From Veillonella sp. 3891 (GTDB lineage Bacteria; Bacillota; Negativicutes; Veillonellales; Veillonellaceae): DNA of 64,000 bases. The stretch lies in NCBI RefSeq assembly GCF_003992315.1, contig NZ_RQVE01000001.1:124001-188000 (forward strand), written 5' to 3'. Below, piece after piece: positions 62,209-64,000 of the stretch. Numbering within the stretch: position 1 is the first letter of the stretch; each line of letters starts with the position of its first letter. The translations under genes and the position numbers were made by a program. The notes beneath the pieces are model-generated. The model searched no databases. It was not told the DNA's origin and worked only from the letters and a program-made list of their open reading frames with translations.

Positions 62209-62712
62209 ATGGCTGTCACTCAACAAAAACAAGCAGTTGTAGCTCAAATGAAAGAAACTCTTTCTGAAGCGAAAGGTGCTGTATTAGTTGGTTATAGCGG
62301 TTTGACTGTTGCTCAAGTAACAGATCTTCGTCGTAAATTCTTGGCTGAAGGTGTAGAATACAAAGTAATCAAAAATACTTTGACTCGCATCGCTGCTAAC
62401 GAATTAGGTTACGAAGCTTTCTCTGAGCATTTAGAAGGTCCTACTGCATTAGCAACTTCTAGCACAGACGCTGTAGCTCCAGCTCGTATTCTTGAAAATT
62501 TCATTAAAGACACAAAAACTGAAGCTTTAACTGTTAAAGCTGGTATTGTGGAAGGTGAAGTTCTTGACGCTGCAAAAGTACAAGAAATTGCAAACTTGCC
62601 GAACCGCGAAGGTATGCTTTCCATGCTTCTTTCCGTGCTTCAAGCTCCAGTTCGCAATGTAGCTTACGCAGTAAAAGCTGTTGCGGAAGCAAAAGACGAA
62701 ACTGTTGCATAA
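62209..62712 (+). CDS. rplJ: Ribosomal protein L10
   Basis: 167 residues. QKQAVVAQMKETLSEAKGAVLVGYSGLTVAQVTDLR and FKVIKNTL-like YKVIKNTLTRIA are typical. The C-terminal helix binds L7/L12 dimers. Confidence 0.97.
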   Translation: MAVTQQKQAVVAQMKETLSEAKGAVLVGYSGLTVAQVTDLRRKFLAEGVEYKVIKNTLTRIAANELGYEAFSEHLEGPTALATSSTDAVAPARILENFIKDTKTEALTVKAGIVEGEVLDAAKVQEIANLPNREGMLSMLLSVLQAPVRNVAYAVKAVAEAKDETVA

Positions 62713-62764
62713 TAGCAACACAATTAACTAAGAAAACATATATCAAAAATGGAGGATATCAATC

Positions 62765-63136
62765 ATGGCATTGAACATCGAAAACATCGTTGCTGAATTA
62801 GAAACTGCAACTATTTTAGAACTTAATGATCTTGTAAAAGCAATCGAAGACAAATTCGGCGTAACTGCTGCTGCTCCTGTAGCTGTAGCTGCTGCTGGTG
62901 CTGCTGCTGGCGGTGCTGACGCTAAATCCGAATTCGACGTAATTCTTAAAGACGCTGGTGCTTCCAAAATCAACGTAATCAAAGTTGTACGTGAAGCTAC
63001 TGGTTTAGGCTTGAAAGAAGCTAAAGCTATCGTTGACGGCGCTCCTGCTCCTGTAAAAGAAGGCGTAGCTGCTGCTGACGCTGAAGCTTTAAAAGCTAAA
63101 TTAGAAGAAGCTGGCGCAACAATCGAATTGAAATAA
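62765..63136 (+). CDS. rplL: Ribosomal protein L7/L12
   Basis: 123 residues: N-terminal dimer domain, Ala/Gly-rich hinge ([16 protein letters not shown]), and C-terminal [23 protein letters not shown]. Rows of preferred codons reflect high expression. Confidence 0.97.
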   Translation: MALNIENIVAELETATILELNDLVKAIEDKFGVTAAAPVAVAAAGAAAGGADAKSEFDVILKDAGASKINVIKVVREATGLGLKEAKAIVDGAPAPVKEGVAAADAEALKAKLEEAGATIELK

Positions 63137-63153
63137 TTAATTCGCTAGTCAAG

Positions 63154-63187
63154 AACCCCTTGAACACTTGTGTTCGAGGGGTTTTGT
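63154..63187 (+). terminator. Terminator of the rplJL block
   Basis: AACCCCTTGAACAC and GTGTTCGAGGGGTT pair, then TTG. Confidence 0.85.
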
Positions 63188-63248
63188 GTTATAATACAAT
63201 TGTTAGACGTAATTCTAAGTTGTAGAAAATTAGAGGGAGGAAATGGTT

Positions 63249-63662
63249 ATGATTATAGTATTGAATATAGTTTGGTTTATAATTGCATTTATTGTTACAT
63301 CGGTTATCTTGGATCCTCATTTTCAAGGTGTAAATAGACATATATTCTTTAGTAGTATTTTAACAGACTATGCTTTATTTGCAGTTATAATGCTTATTCC
63401 AGCTAACATTGCGCATAGAAAGGGTAAATCCTTTAGTTTATTTGCTATTTACGGAATATTGTTATGGATTGTTGCTATTATTCATGCGATTATGTTATCG
63501 AAAGATAAAGTAAAAGTAGAACCAGATAAATATAAGGTTTGCCCATACTGTGGTGAAACTGTACTTAAAGTAGCAAAAAAATGTAAGCATTGCCATGAAA
63601 TGCTTGATAGCGAAATGTCTGAAGTTAGCTTAGAAGAAAATAATAATAATGAAAGAAGTTAG
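63249..63662 (+). CDS. Membrane protein with C-terminal zinc ribbon
   Basis: 137 residues from ATG 63249 (GGGAGG at 63235-63240; ATG 63243 is only 2 bp away). Three membrane helices are followed by CPYCGETVLKVAKKCKHCHEM, a double-CxxC zinc ribbon, on a charged tail. Found singly in many Firmicutes; function unknown. Confidence 0.6.
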   Translation: MIIVLNIVWFIIAFIVTSVILDPHFQGVNRHIFFSSILTDYALFAVIMLIPANIAHRKGKSFSLFAIYGILLWIVAIIHAIMLSKDKVKVEPDKYKVCPYCGETVLKVAKKCKHCHEMLDSEMSEVSLEENNNNERS

Positions 63663-63677
63663 AAGCTATCTATTTGC

Positions 63678-63706
63678 AAAAAGACGGGTATTATACCCGT
63701 CTTTTT
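63678..63706 (+). terminator. Terminator after zinc-ribbon gene
   Basis: AAAAAGACGGGTA and TACCCGTCTTTTT pair around TTA. Confidence 0.85.
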
Positions 63707-63846
63707 ATATTAAAACTATTCGATGTATGGTATACTAGATAGGTCTATAAAAATACTATGAATAATATAAAGATTATAAAGGTTTAACATCATGACTATA
63801 GGGTATGAAATAAGTCAATATATTAAACGTTAGAATAGAGGACAGA

Positions 63847-64000
63847 ATGAAATTAATTATATCCCCTAGTAAAACAAAAGATATAAAAGGTATATCAAGT
63901 GCACCTCAGTTTGCGCCACATATGACGGAACGAATTGTGAAGCATATGCAAGGTATATCAAAGGAGGCCTTAGGAAAAGCTTTAAAAATAAAAGATACAG
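63847..64000 (+). CDS. yaaA: YaaA family (DUF328) protein, 5' part only
   Basis: The first 51 residues are in the window: MKLIISPSKTKDI, then APHMTERIVKHM. The start ISPSKT and following pattern match YaaA, which lowers free iron during peroxide stress in E. coli. GAGG lies 6 bp before ATG. Cut off by the window edge. Confidence 0.8.
   Translation, partial: MKLIISPSKTKDIKGISSAPQFAPHMTERIVKHMQGISKEALGKALKIKDT

Overview
The window reads as chromosome of a low-GC, Gram-negative-type Firmicute of the Negativicutes, most likely Veillonella or a close relative. This is inferred from AT-rich third codon positions, strong AGGAGG ribosome sites, and typical Firmicute gene blocks: alaS-ireB-ruvX-DUF1292-mltG-trmR-U32, and rpmG-secE-nusG-rplK-rplA-rplJ-rplL. 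No 16S gene is present, so the genus call is an inference.

Layout. 1-2500: the end of a prophage remnant (tail of one gene, a major capsid gene, one small gene), followed by two near-identical type I toxin-antitoxin-like loci. 2600-8440: UPF0126/TRIC channel, exported DUF4127 protein, acyltransferase, a threefold 140-bp hairpin repeat, D-amino-acid aminotransferase and a membrane protein. 8500-11570: methionine importer metNIQ and a TrpR-like regulator. 11600-17260: TSUP permease, SDR, DUF697-like protein, YkvA, thioesterase, glutamate racemase and a CofE-like protein. 17300-21440: TPP-riboswitch-controlled thiSFGH plus a divergent ThiE/TenI. 21600-25030: glycosyltransferase, NlpC/P60 hydrolase, metal ABC transporter. 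25100-34250: alaS block through mltG, trmR, U32 and two poorly known genes. 34400-38520: an accessory region with three tRNAs, an array of duplicated tRNA-Arg 3' tails, two tandem HsdR-N nuclease paralogues, a hairpin element and a third toxin-like locus. 38520-48560: PnuC, methyltransferase, a short DnaA-like ATPase, siroheme reductase, PepSY protein, enoyl-CoA hydratase, GMP reductase, ThiT, a MobA-MobB fusion and MoeA. 48600-52150: two paralogous dicarboxylate/amino acid symporters with matching promoter-operator-hairpin leaders. 52400-59060: formate-THF ligase, cyclodeaminase, a BTAD/ATPase/TPR regulator and a YuiF-type permease. 59200-63140: tRNA-Lys and the secE-nusG-ribosomal protein block with L1-type and L10-type leaders. 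The right edge holds a zinc-ribbon membrane protein and the start of yaaA.

How the parts fit. Several loci concern cofactors and one-carbon metabolism: thiamine synthesis (thi operon) and uptake (ThiT), methionine uptake, formyl/methenyl-THF conversion, and molybdopterin. The DNA that ordinary genes do not explain is concentrated in 1-2500, 6450-6950, 34550-38420 and 48600-50800. There it consists of small hydrophobic peptides with convergent RNAs, structured repeats that keep pairing while the sequence changes, a tRNA-tail array and paired leader RNAs. These are the best candidates for undescribed biology.
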